Origin: Meghimatium bilineatum | Taxonomy: Eukaryota; Mollusca; Gastropoda; Stylommatophora; Philomycidae | Direction of reading: 5' to 3' | Length of the DNA: 64,000 nt | Assembly (NCBI GenBank): GCA_034231615.1 | Contig: CM067318.1 | Coordinates: 39,904,769-39,968,768 of the forward strand | Shown here: positions 1-12,800 of the stretch, in pieces | How positions within the stretch are numbered: position 1 is the stretch's first letter | Layout of the letters: each line of letters begins with the position of its first letter | The notes under the pieces: generated by a model | The model's input: only the letters and a program-made list of their open reading frames with translations | The model's database searches: none | Told to the model about the DNA's origin: nothing | Made by a program: the position numbers and the translations under genes

Positions 1-410
1 ATGGTATGCAACACAACTAGATAAAATGTATTCACAACATAGTGCAGGTTTACATAATCAGGTAGTCTCTTTTTCTTCAAATTTTGACAATTCTACTGCA
101 ATTTTTTGTTTATTGATGGAACTGTTATATCATTGTTGTAATATTGTAAGACTATGTTGATTATGTCTACCCATGAAATGTCTCTTAGTAATTGGATGAA
201 AACCTGTTCCTGGTATAGTAGATGTAATCTAAGGAGGACATACATGCATATCTTCTGGGTTGTTTCTCAGATTTCTGAAAATTAGCAGAATGTACTACAG
301 ACAACGGAATGCATTGTGTGTGTGTTGGTTTCAATTACACAGAAAATATGAGTGATTTACTCTTACTTCCTATGTGCGAAGGGGTGGTTCATCAGTCATC
401 AGAGTTGTAT
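1..410. other. no recognisable gene
   Basis: AT-rich intronic or upstream sequence. Only a short reverse-strand SINE tail piece is visible at about 290-330. No exon of the exchanger domain was found here. Confidence 0.6.
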
Positions 411-411
411 T

Positions 412-658
412 TCATACTCAGGTGACCTCGGCTTAATAATGCCTTTTTAAGAAATCTTTCATACCCTGGTGACCTCGGCTTAATAATGCCTTTTTAAGAA
501 ACCTTTCATACCCTGATAACTTCAGCTTAATAATGCCTTTTTAAGAAATCTAGTTTCTTACCCAAGTGACTTTGGCTTAATGATGCCTTTTTAGAAAAAA
601 ACCTTCTTTCATATCCAGGTGACTTTGACTTAATAATTCCTTTTTAAGAAACCTACTC
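412..658. repeat. minisatellite, ~55-bp unit, about 4.5 copies
   Basis: Units begin AGGTGACCTCGGCTTAATAA and continue TGCCTTTTTAAGAAATC. Copies diverge toward the 3' end. No coding potential. Confidence 0.85.
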
Positions 659-674
659 AGAAGGGATATGAATG

Positions 675-860
675 CTGTGTATCATGACTTTCAGCTTAAC
701 TGCGATATCTATGCCTTACAGCCTGACACATCTGACTTCAATAAGACCATCTATGGGATGGGATAGCCAACTCCATCTCCCAAACCTCCTTAGCCACCTC
801 TTATGACATGCCTGGCAAGTAATAGTGTTGCTACTCTCTGCTCCCCTTGTAGAATCTGGC
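675..860 (-). mobile_element. SINE family A copy (reverse)
   Basis: Reverse complement of the family A body (TGTCAGGCTG; then GGATGGGATAGC; then TCTTATGACATGCCTGG). A second reverse piece with the TTTGCAGGAAGTAGTCCAGA tail lies at about 948-1005. Confidence 0.75.
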
Positions 861-1351
861 TACAACAAGAGCGATATATAAATATGATTTGTGCAAAGTT
901 TGTAACAGAAGTATTATTTTTATCCTCTGTTCATTCTCAAATTCCTGTTGGTTTGCAGGAAGTAGTCCAGATAACGGAATGCATTGTGACATGGTTTACA
1001 GCTAGGCTGAAATATCTGCACCTTTTAGCCAGATACTTCAACACTGCATTTTTCTCACTGACCATTGAAATGGGGCAGGCAAATATACTGTACCCATACC
1101 TCCTTAATTCAAGAGACTAATGAGATGTGTCATGCGTGGCAGGTGCAGACCAACAAGATGTGTCATGCGTGGCAGGTGCAGAGACAATGATTGCCCAGGT
1201 CAGCCCTGTTGAAGAAATATTGAAAAGAGAGGTGCGGACAGGACCTGGAGAAGCTTTGTCAAGTAAGATGACTACACTTGTCAGGAATTGACACAATAGA
1301 AAAACTGATCTAAAACTGAGCAACTGATAACCTAGAACTCTGGAGAGCATG

Positions 1352-1570
1352 ATGTCATTATATTTACAGATGGTTGGTGGGGAGATTTTTCTGCAAATCT
1401 AAGAGATATAATGATTGCCATAAGATGTGCAGCATATAGTATGACAACCTTCAGTATGAGAATGGAGACCCTGATCATGCTGGAGATTAAGGAAAAGAAA
1501 GGGCTAACAGACTGGTATCAAGAACAGATGTCAGGATAGATGACAATGGTAACCATATTGAGTTATCTAT
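1352..1570 (+). mobile_element. retrotransposon RNase H fragment
   Basis: Frame contains IFTDGWWGDF and MTTFSMRMETL, resembling the TDGS and TTSSMRMEIEA strings of RNase H domains in Jockey/I-type non-LTR elements. The relative at 58140-58700 is clearer. Frames are broken. Confidence 0.5.
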
Positions 1571-2261
1571 AGATGTATATTTTAGATGAGGACACAGTGG
1601 TGGATGATGCTGTTATTAGGTGATTGAAGTTCACAATAGCTCAGGGATATGTTAGAGTGGATTAAGAGGTATGATGAGGAAGATATACAGTAAACATGCT
1701 ACAGGAACTATCAGAATACCTCCGCCATCTACTGACAGAGACAGAATTCCTATAGGAATGTCCAGAGTTTATCACTGTCGGTTCAGAATATCACTAATTC
1801 TTAACCTTTATTAGTCTCTTACAACATGAATGGCAAGTCACAGTGCTACCATTCTTTGTTTCCCCTTTTTGGCAAGACTTTAAAAAAAAATTTCAGTGCA
1901 AAAATGTATGAATTGACTTTAATCAATATATTTATTTGTTGTTCGTCCATCACATGATGATGCTGACCATTTGTTACATCCACTTTATGAAATTCCGTTC
2001 CAGGTATAATCTTGTCCATAACTGAGTTCATAACTGACACTGTAGATAAGTTTTATGTTAGTCCTAAAGGTCTCTGGACAGTTTGAGGATGATGAATTTC
2101 GATGGTGTTTGATCTGACCTTAACTTTCGAGCTAGTCTCCATGAAACCTGCTCTATGTTGAGCTGCCGCATTTCTGTTTTTATTTATTTGTATATTGAAT
2201 GGTTATAATTTAGAAATGTTTTAAGTTCTGTGATATCTTTTGTTCTTTGGAAAATTGTTGG

Positions 2262-2385
2262 ACTTTTGTGTGTTTGGTACATCTCAGCAGGATAATGTAT
2301 TATTTGTGTGTGTTTTGCACACCGCAACAGGATAATGTATTAACTTGTTTGTGTGTTTTGCACACCTCAGCAGGATAATGTATTT
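2262..2385. repeat. 3-copy ~40-bp tandem repeat
   Basis: Units contain TGTGTGTTTTGCACACC and AGCAGGATAATGTATT, repeated three times with small length changes. Confidence 0.8.
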
Positions 2386-2649
2386 ACATTTTTGCTAAAG
2401 AATACATGTCATGATGGAAGCTTAATTTTTGATGTTTTATTCTGTTCTCAAACATCTTTTTAATGTTCATGCCATGTGGCATTGGTTGTTATGTCTTCTT
2501 CTATTTCGTATGCTGTCAATTATTTATTCTTATGGTCCATCCTGTGCCGTGTTGGTTGCCATGTCCTTCCACAGCCTTCTATTTCGTAATCTGTCAATAA
2601 TTTTTTCTTAATGTCCATGCCATGTGGCATTGGTTTGTACACAGCCGGG

Positions 2650-2800
2650 GGCCACATAGCACAGTGGTTAGCTCACTAGCTTCATATATGAGTGGTGCTA
2701 GATTCATTCCCCAGTTGAGGTGGAAATGTTTTTCAAATCGCAAATGCTCCTGGGTCGACCAAGCCTTAATTGCTTACTGTATTAATCCGGGAAAGTAAAG
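2650..2800 (+). mobile_element. tRNA-derived SINE head
   Basis: AGCACAGTGGTTAGCTCAC resembles a tRNA A box and GTGCTAGATTCATTCCCC a decayed B box, at the spacing of a tRNA-derived SINE. It runs into the reverse-strand RT fragment that follows. Confidence 0.5.
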
Positions 2801-3335
2801 ACTGAGGGAGGGGAGATAGCTACCACCCTCATATAGCAGAGCCACTGAAATGTGAGAATCATTTCCGATACCAATGTTCTCTCATGCCACAATGCTAGGT
2901 TGTCAAGCATCTTCCCTCTTGGTCTTCCCCTACCCCTTTTACTCTTCAACTTGCCTGTTGTTACAATGTGTTCCATATTTCCTCTTCTTGTAATGTGTAC
3001 AAAAATCTGTCCATGGTGTTCTTAACATTATTCTATAAAACCAGAACTCTGCTGCCTCAATATAATTTTCCACTATTCTGCTGAAGTCCAAGATTAACTT
3101 CCATACATCGGAATTGGTTCTATATAACTTCAATGAACTTTGTTTCTCCCCTCAATTGACAAAGATATATTACATGAAGATTGTTCTTCATCTTATGAAA
3201 TGTTGCCTTTGCCTGGGCAATTCTATATTTGACTTCTTTAACACCTCTTTCATCTGATGTGTATCTAAATATTTGAATCTGTTGACTTCCTTCAGACTGA
3301 TTCCATCTGAAACTCCTATCCATCTATTAAACATG
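2770..3335 (-). mobile_element. non-LTR retrotransposon RT C-terminal fragment
   Basis: Reverse-strand frames give EVKYRIAQAKATFHKMK, EAAEFWFYRIMLRTPWTDF and MEHIVTTGKLKSKRGRGRPR in order, the usual tail of invertebrate endonuclease/RT elements after the catalytic core. Frameshifts split it into three frames. A second copy on the + strand is interrupted at 51990-53590. Confidence 0.85.
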
Positions 3336-3700
3336 AATGTAAGCTATTTTATCAAACTAGATAAAATAAGAAATGAAGAAATTAGGAAAAGAGTTGGTAT
3401 AATATCATGTATCGAACATATTGAGAGACAGCAAGTAAAATGGTTCGGTCACCTTATGAGAATGAAGCCAAACCAAATACCAATAAGAGCATATAATACA
3501 AGGATATCCGGGCGTAAAGCCAAAGGTAGACCAAGAAAACGGTGGATAGAAAACATCAAGATAACCTTGAACAAACATGGACTAAATGCAACCTCGGCGA
3601 CACATCTGGCCTTGAAACGACAGCTTAAGCTACCACCCCTAAGCTTAACAGCAAGTGTGAATGCGATCAACAATTATTCACCTGGGAAAAGACAATAGAC
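3330..3700 (+). mobile_element. non-LTR RT tail (WFGHLMRM type)
   Basis: Open frame 3273-3698 with KIRNEEIRKRVGI, RQQVKWFGHLMRM and KAKGRPRKRWIENI, a conserved RT C-terminus of invertebrate LINEs. It lies back to back with the reverse fragment at 2770-3335 and 64 bp before exon 1. Related decayed pieces are at 18160-18370 and 21460-21610. Confidence 0.85.
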
Positions 3701-3763
3701 AATAGTAAGCTAGTCTGTTTTTCCTTCATTGTATTTAATTATGTGATTGTCTTTATATTCTAG

Positions 3764-3838
3764 ATTCATCGAAACTGCAAGCATAAAACTAAAGCTATTG
3801 AGAGTCAGGCAACCTACCGTATATTAAAGATGATGATG
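3764..3838 (+). CDS. SLC9C1: SLC9C exon 1 of window (post-exchanger helix)
   Basis: 25 codons between an acceptor in a T-rich tract (ATATTCTAG) and the donor GTAAGC, phase 0 at both ends. It encodes a basic helix ending IESQATYRILKMMM. Joined to the next exon it gives RILKMMM-CSYWKQY, the pattern I associate with the helix just before the SYWxQYExGxLSRxAV segment of sperm exchangers. It is short, so the call rests on phase agreement and that junction. Earlier exons are not visible in the window. Confidence 0.65.
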
Positions 3839-6800
3839 GTAAGCATTTTTCAGTTTGTAAACAGTGAGTATTACAAAACATGTATACAACAGTTGACGTG
3901 TGTTAATGGGATCGAGGTGGGAGTAAAGAATAGCACCACTTTTACCCTCTAAGCATGCTGTAGGAGGCGACTAAAGAGATTATGGGGTGGAGTTGGCTGT
4001 CCACCCCATATAGGGTCAAAGTGACTTGAAAGCCATACTGAAGTTTGATGTGTCAGGCTGAAAGAGGCAGCTAATGCAGTAAAGCTGTACATCATAACAC
4101 AACACATTCTGTTCTAGGGATTTTTATCTATAAATGGTCACTGTTTCTGTCTTTGTATTAGATGGCCAGAGTTGATATGAAATTAGTAGTTGTAGTTGTA
4201 GAATAGAAAACATTAGTGCCCAGTAGAGGTAAACAGTAGAAAATGGAGATGACAGGACGCATCCTCAGAAAGAATATTGTCAACATAACCAGAGATTTGC
4301 TGGACTGGAACCCACAGGGTAAGAGGAAAGCTGGCAGACAGAGGAACATCTGGAGAAGAATAGTGGAGGAGAAATCATTTGGGACATCTTGAGAACAGGT
4401 GAAAGAGACAGCACAGTACATGATTATTGTTGTTAGAGAGTGACACTTTTAGCCCACTGAAAAATATATTATTATTCTATCTATCTATTGTCATTTCCAA
4501 TATTGCCATTAAGTGTCATGGGGAGAAGTTGAAGCAGTCTGTCTTTGGCCATTTGGGTCACACTGGCCATGATCAGTCTCTTTAAGGTTTCTTTGATTGT
4601 CTCCAACCATCTAGTTCTTGGTCTTCCTTGTGCCATGTAGCCTATCTTCTACTGTTGTATGCAGCATTGGTTTATCCGACACATTGTATCAATCTCTCTA
4701 TGGAATTTTCCATCCTCTGCAAAGACACTTGCTAAATATTTGAACTTTGAGACCTCTAGTATTATTAGTGATGATAGATAATTGATGAGAGCACTTGTTA
4801 AATCCATGAGAACTATCTCAAGCCATCATTCACTGTGTTTTCCTGAAATATATTGTTTTCATTTGTAACAGTCATGGGTAGAAGGAGAAGAGGACAGAGA
4901 AAAACCTGAATTGATAATATCAAGGAATGGTCTGGGCATGATATTTCTACACTCCTCTGAATGGCTGAGGACAGAGATGTTTGGAGAGCTTTTTGTGCTG
5001 ATATCTCCAGTTTGACACCCCTATGATCCTGATGATATATGTGTCTTATTATTATTATTATTGTTTTTATTTGCAGTGCTCCTATTGGAAACAGTATGTG
5101 GAAGGTCTTCTTTCCCGTGATGCTGTCAAGCAATTACTCCACTGGACGAGTCAAGCTCTTGCAAGAGGAAACTCGTAAAGAATGAGAAAATAAATATCAC
5201 AATTCATATTTTGTCATATTTTTTTTTTTCATTTCGTCTGTCTTTTTTAAATTTGGTTTTGATTTCTTGATGAAGATCATTAACTCATTGCTTACATAGT
5301 TTTTTTCATAGTTTTTATGAAATTATATTTTTAGGGTTTGTACGAATGAATATTTTAGAGTTTGTACGCAATTATATTTTTTAGGGTTTGTACAAAGTTA
5401 ATTTTTTTTAAGTTTTGTGCAAAATTAATTTTTTCATTTTTGTGTGTGTGCATATCCATCATAGGAACCAGAAATAGCAGACACTGCTTCTAAATATATT
5501 TAATTATAATGTAATATATAGGCCTTATATATATTTTAAAACAAATGGACAAAGGATGTGGTAATCACAAGTTTATTTTGAAGATTCTTACTTTTAACTC
5601 ATTCTGCCCGTAAAAATGATATATCGTTCCAGATCGAACCCCCATTCCTCTTGTATCCACAATATATCGTTTTTGCTGATATTCTGTCTAAATTTGCTTC
5701 GTTTGGATCATAAATGACTTTGTATTAACTTATTTAGCTGTTTAATATTTAGAAATCTGGCTAACGGAATCCATTGTGGTACTGTGTGATTAGACGCATG
5801 TGACATTTATTTTAAATTAAAATTTGAACAAGGTAGGTTCAGCTTTTCTGAAATTAGCAAAATAGCTTCATCTTTTACTAGTAAGAAAGTTCAAAGATTT
5901 AGCAAACATCTGCTTGATTATTCTTTGAGAGTTTTATAATTGGAGATATTATTTCAAGTGATGTGTTGGTAAACAACAGTGTTTTCCATTTTGACAGTGA
6001 TTACAGATTGTTGAAAATCAGAAAAGAAATAGGCCTAGACCTAATATGGTAAGGAAAAAAATAGCTAAAAAATTATAAAACTATTCCCACCATTATTATT
6101 TCTGAAGAATCAGATAGGCCTAGCGACAGCAATGATAATAGTGCACTACGTTATCAGAAAATAGAGTTAGACCTAATGATAATATTAAGTGGAATAAAGT
6201 TCAACTTTGGAAATCCAATACTTGGGAATATTTCGTAAAGTTTCGCAATATTTTGTTCTGGTCTGAAATTTGATATGTACACACAAAATGGCATAAAATA
6301 CTAGGCTGTGAAAGATTTACTTGAAATAAACTAATTATGATCAGTCAAAGGACAGTCAAGGCATCAACTTTAGTAAGATCGAATATCAATATTTCAAGAC
6401 AAGTAAACTTGAGGATGAGTAGAACAAAATATTGAAAAAAATATTTTCATATAACATTCCTGTTTGTGGTGTAATTTTTGTATTTTGTTACAATTCTTAT
6501 ATTTTTATATTGTATATGGATTCCACATTCAATTATTTTTCTTTTGATACCTTATATGACCTTCCATAGCTAATATTTTGTCTTCAGGAAGCTTGCATGT
6601 AAATCATGTTGCGGTTCAAAAATTTTGCCAAAATTAATTACCGTTAAATTCCGTGTATAACCCGAGAATTTTTGGACAATAAACAGAGATGGCTTCATAC
6701 TCTTCGTCTTATAATCGAGTAACATCAAATTAAAAAAAAAAATTACGTCCAAATCACAGTAAAAATGGAGAAAAACACTTTAAAAAAAATTACAGTCACA

Positions 6801-9800
6801 TGTCCCGATATATTAAGCCAGGATAAAATGACTAGGGCTCACCAGCAATCTAGAGCGTACTTACCATAATGCTATGCCTCTAATTACATTAATTTCTATA
6901 TATCATACAATATTTCCTTCAAAATCTCCGATATTTCTTGATAAAAACTCACTTACTAGGTCTATATCGTTATTTCCAACACGCCGCCATTTTTTAGCAA
7001 AATTTCCCGGAAATGCTATTTTTAGCAATGGGTATTACCGGTTTTTTTTACCGTTTATAGTACATATATTTCTATCATAAAGGTTTCAATTGATCATCGA
7101 AATTGGTCAGAAAAGTATACCAGTATCTGATGTTATTTATTGACCAAAATACGGTAATGGTTTGTGGAAAAAACAAATGAAATACCATAGCCTAAGCTGA
7201 TTGGTAGCTTAGGCCTAGTCTTGTTTGTGTAGGGAAACCCTACCAGTAATCTAAACACTGTCACACACTTTCTTGTTGCGGTAAAGCAAATGTTACAACA
7301 GTTACTGACTGTCTACTAGGCTATAAGACCTGTGTACAGAAAATTTAAAACAACACCTCAAAGGCAGATTTTGAGTATTTCCGTGCATGTCGCTGGTCGG
7401 TCTTGCCATTTTTTAACATGGGACTCCAAGTATATAAATATTGACCAAGACAACAATCAGAAACATAGAATGAAGTCCTAATTAATTCTGTACAGAGGTC
7501 TTACTCTTCATACTACAGTCTTGCACAAACACTCACATTTTTGACATCCAAAACCTTGCCGCTTAGGCAGTGTTGGAGGGATGGGAATGGGAGAGAAATC
7601 AATAGTGAAACTGTCTGAGCTGTGCCTCAGTTTAGATTACCGTATAAGGTAAACATACAGGTCAGACAAAGTTCAAACTCTTCTGTATCTTCTAAAAACA
7701 AACGTGATCTGGCATGTTTTTGTCTGGCCATTCATCTTCCCGTTTCCCGCTTACACAATAATAATGTATGAACTGGAAGCTAAACTACAGGTACTTGTGC
7801 AGTATTCTTGGCTAGCTAAGTCAGCCTTATATTCTATTAATTAGTCCAGCCCACTGAGGCCGCAGATGGCCTACTGGCCCTACCCATTTCAATCGGCTCA
7901 ACCAATCCAAGTTTCCCTCACATTATGTGATGCCATTCAGATAAGTGACTAAATGCAATCTTTCTTTATAGAAGATTTGAAACGTGGTTCCAAATCACAA
8001 CACATCATAGGCATTTTGTAGTAAAATTGCGCCGTAATTGATTCCCTCCCCCAACCACTGTACATTTAGTGGAAGACGAGATCAATTTCACAATCCTCTG
8101 TTATGTTTATTTTATTACCGTATTCTCCCCACACGGTAAACATAACCAGGAACAAAGTTCAAACTCTTCTGTATCTTATAAAAACAAACGTGATCTCGCT
8201 GTCTTGCCTTTCATCATTTCCCACTTAAACGTCACTGTCAGAAGCCGGTGACATAATAGTTACGTAGTAATTACTATTCACTAGGGCTGTTCCGCGTCAT
8301 AACGCCCAGACACCCAACACAGACAATTCATTCAGGAAAAACTTTGTTCCCCAAAGTCTCGCCACCTCATAAACCATCTATAGTCATGGATAGGGAAGTC
8401 AGCCTACCGGGTATTCATTATTTTCGGATATATTGATCCAGAATACAGTAGCCACCGGGGTTTCATTCCTTGATTCATTCAAGTTACGTGAGTGAAGCAA
8501 ATGAAAGGAATGCTATTTTCTTAGAGTTGCAAAAGTTTGTGTTAATTTCCATTTAGCATGTCCGTTCTTTCTTATGATGATGAAGTTCATTATTGCCGGC
8601 TTTGTTAAGTTGGGGATGTCGGTCTATAGTCGGACTATCGACTTTCTCCACTTTTTGGAAGGGATAGTTAGGTTATCGGCCTACAATCGGATGGGTTTAT
8701 ATTCAGAATTTAACGGTACATCCAAACTCTGGGAATAATTCAGTCCTCAAAGAGTTAATATTTAAAAATTAATTTAAAAAAATAAAATATCCCTGTGAGG
8801 GTGAATGCTGAGGTCAAGGCACTCTTCTGCAAATGTGCAGATGACAGAGATCTCATGATTTACACTGATGGGTTGTCATTCACCACCAACAGTGCTCATG
8901 GGCTTTTACTGCCAGATCACAAGGAAGAACAGTACATCAAGCCTTCCAACAATGGAAGTGTTTACCTTAATGCACGCACTAAACTGGCTGGAATCACAAC
9001 CCTATTCCCATGAGTACATACTAAGTGACTCAAGGAATTTGATTCAGCAAGTCAGAACAGGTGATGTATGTAGGGGATGGGTCGAGTCATTAGAGTTTTA
9101 AAATGGGGGCATCACCACGGAAAATCATGATTATCATTGTCCCTGGACAAACTAGTATGGTGGAAAACGAACGGGCCAACAAATTAGCTAGCCTCACCAC
9201 TATAACAGATGGTCAGCCTATGGACAGAACAGACATACTCAGTGCCTTTCATGAGTCCGCACAAGCAGAGGATTTTGAGATACATGAGCATGAGTCAATA
9301 TTTTAAAAAATGCATGAGTTGAGAGTGAGGATAGGTATGGCTCTTAGAAAATACCTAACAAAGATTTCCAAAAGAGTTGTGAACCAACATAGAACCGGAA
9401 CCATCAGCCGTTATACTTTGAAAGATTTACTGAAGCAGAGATCTGAGCACCTATGGACATGTACAGTGTGTGAAGAGGATAATAAACAAACATAACCTAT
9501 TAAACATAAAATATTATGTATAAATTAAAAATAAATATTATTTCTAACATGAAATCTGGATTGCCAAACTTACAAACAATCAGTAACTTTCACTCAAACT
9601 GCATCAGTTTTGTAGATATCATTATGAACAAAAAAATGTATAGCATCAAAAACACAAACACAAAAAAACAGGTTTGGACCAAATTAATTTATGGTCATTA
9701 TCATCAGGTGCCATGTCAGCTGGTGTAGGTGATCATGGCTGTCCACATCTCTCTAGTCTACAGTTTTATGTATCAAGATCATTGTTGTTTCCCTGCCATG

Positions 9801-12800
9801 CCAGGTTGTCAAACTAATATTTTCTCACGTTGTTACCCTCTGTCTCTGTTGCCTTCAATCTTGCCTGTTGTGATTATGTTCTCCAAACCTGCCTGTCTCA
9901 TGAAGTGGCCAAAAAATGAAGATTGTCTTTTTCTTATATTATTGATTAAGGTCAGTTTCGCATTTTACTCTTTCAACACTTCCACATTAGTTTTTCTGGC
10001 AGTCCATGGTATTATCAGCATTCTTCTATAGAACCACATCTCAATTGCCTCTAATTTTCCACTTTCCAGATTGTTTATTGTCCAAGACTAGCATCCATAT
10101 GTTAGTATAGGAGTTATATAGCACTGCAGAAGTCTCTTTCTCCCCTCTAATGACAAGGTCATATTACACAATGTTTTTTTTCAATGTACTAGATAATTAC
10201 TAGTATAAACTATAAATTTACCATTATACTGATAAAAAGTGTGCATATTGTATATCATTGGAAAGAAGAATGGTTACAGAAAATCAACATATGCCTATCA
10301 GTAAATTGTTGCAAATTATTTTTTGATAGTTACAATGCATAAATTATAACAATTATTACAGTGGAACCCCCATTATAATAACTAAGTCCTGACCGACAAA
10401 ATATGTATTTAATAACAAATTTGCAATATACAGTACAAACAATAAAGAATAAATATACCAGTAATTGAGGATTTTGAAAAGTTGTTATATAGGAAAATTT
10501 GTTTTAAAAGAATACGCTATAGAGGAATTTCACTGTAGTAGCTTAGGATAGCCGCGGGTAAAGTGTAGCAAAGGGTAAAACGTGGCAGTGGATTTTTTCA
10601 GGATCTGTGGGGGTTTTCCGGTCAACTTTGCAATTTTTGACATAACAGAGTTTGATAGGTCAAAGACGAGTCATATTTCAACAATGCAGAATAATATTTT
10701 TTCACAATGTTCAATCTATTGTTTTTGCAACTCCTCACACTCTGCTTGCTGTTATCATTAATATCATGATTTAAAAAAATATTTAAATGGAAATATATGT
10801 TGTGTTGTTAAATAATTAAGCATATTATCTTGTCAAGCTACTTTGTTTTTTAATCAGAATTTATGATAGTTTTTATTAATGAAATTTGGGATAAAGTGTC
10901 GCACGTTTACTGGGGCAAAGTATCAAAATTTATGCAGAAAATGACAATATTATGAGGAAATTGCTGATGTCAATCTAAAGCTGGGAGAGACTGATATTTA
11001 TGGTTATAATGATCATCCAACCTTACAAATACATTATTAGCTTTAAAACGGAACTTAAAAACAATTTTTTTAAATCCAAATTTTTTTTTTGCAGATTAAA
11101 GTTATGAAACTAGGTCTATTTAATTATTCAATCTATTCTTAGCACACAAATTTATACACTGCTAGTGTGCTAGACCTGTCGTAGTGGCGATCTCCCTCAA
11201 TTTTATAATGGTTTAAATACATTATGCAGCTTTCCCCCCATAAATTTTGAATGTGACACTTTGCCCCAATGAAAGTGCAACACTTTACCCCAAATTCACA
11301 TTGTTAGAAACTAACATAAATTCTGATGAAAAAACAAAGTATCCTGACAAGATAATGTGCTTAAGAACTTAACAACACAACATATATTTCAGTTTAAACA
11401 TAAAAAAAAATAATGATATTAATGATGACAGCAAGCAGAGTATAAGGGGTTGCAAAAACAATAGATCGAATATAATTTAAAAAATGTTACTCCGCATTGT
11501 TTTCCAACAATTTACTGCTAGGCCTATGTTGATTTTCTATAACTGTTTTCTTTCCAATGATATACAATATGCACACCATTTCTCAGTATTATGTTAAATC
11601 ATGATCAAATATTTTTTTTAAAAGCCTGTGATAAAATTTGTCTACTACCAGAAATTAATTTTGGTCCAAACCCAAAAATGGGACAAAGTGATTTTATTTT
11701 TACATATGTTCATAAATTCTCATTTCACTTTCTACATGTAACTGTATGTTTTCAATAACCTCACTAATATAAGATGGATGGATAAGCTATACAATGATGA
11801 CAGTTTGGTCTCTCATAGTTAAGTCTAGTCAGAATACGCTAATATGTGAAAAGTGCGCCACTTTACTCCTGGCTACCCTATAATTTTTTGTATTAAAATA
11901 TTGCAACAGACCTAATTTGTCCATGGTTTTTAGGTGTTCTGATCATGTTTTCTGCCATTTTATGATAGAGCATTTAGTTGTTGTCGGTATACAATTTATT
12001 GGATGCTTTTATATGGCCAAAATATTTTAACCTTGTGAATATTTTTCTCAATTACCTCAGAGAAAAATAAAATATGCATCATCACAATTTCATTTTTTTA
12101 ACAAACTTTGTTTACTTACTACAACTTCAACCAGCATCAAAATAACCTAAACCTAATCCAAGCTTCTTTGATCATTTTTGTTATTTTGGATTGCAACTAT
12201 CATTATAATTGCTACTGCAATCTTCTGTCTCTGAATAAGAACAGTAGCTTATTCTGCACTGTATGCAGAAGCAGTTAGAATGGTTGTTATTTCTCCGAAA
12301 TAAAATAAAAATGCTAGAGTAAAAATTGTCAGTTTTGAAAGACAAAATACACTTGTTCTAATGAAAATGGAAGTTAAAGTATTTTTGCAGTTAGCAGTAA
12401 AGAATTGGTTAACATAAAAATTCATTTTAGCGAACCACAAAGTATAAACAGAAAAATTATGAGTGATGGAAACCAAAACTGATATAACAGTTCTTGGTTT
12501 CAAAGAGCTTTTTTAAATAGCTGATATGTACTGGCGGTTGGTCCGGAAAGAGTTAAGAGCATGTTAACTTTCATATCAGGTTACCTAGATTTTCCAATAG
12601 CTAGAGATGATGTGGCCATTAGCTAGTAAAGATGTGGTATGCTGGCCATATTTGCCTTGCAACATTTGTTTTGGTAACCATTTTCAGGTTCCTGGATGAC
12701 TGTGGCATAGTGGTTAAGCCATTTGACATTTGTTCAAGATGTTGTGGATTTGATACTGGGTCATGGCATCTTGTTTACAATCCCTGTCGATTATTGCTTG

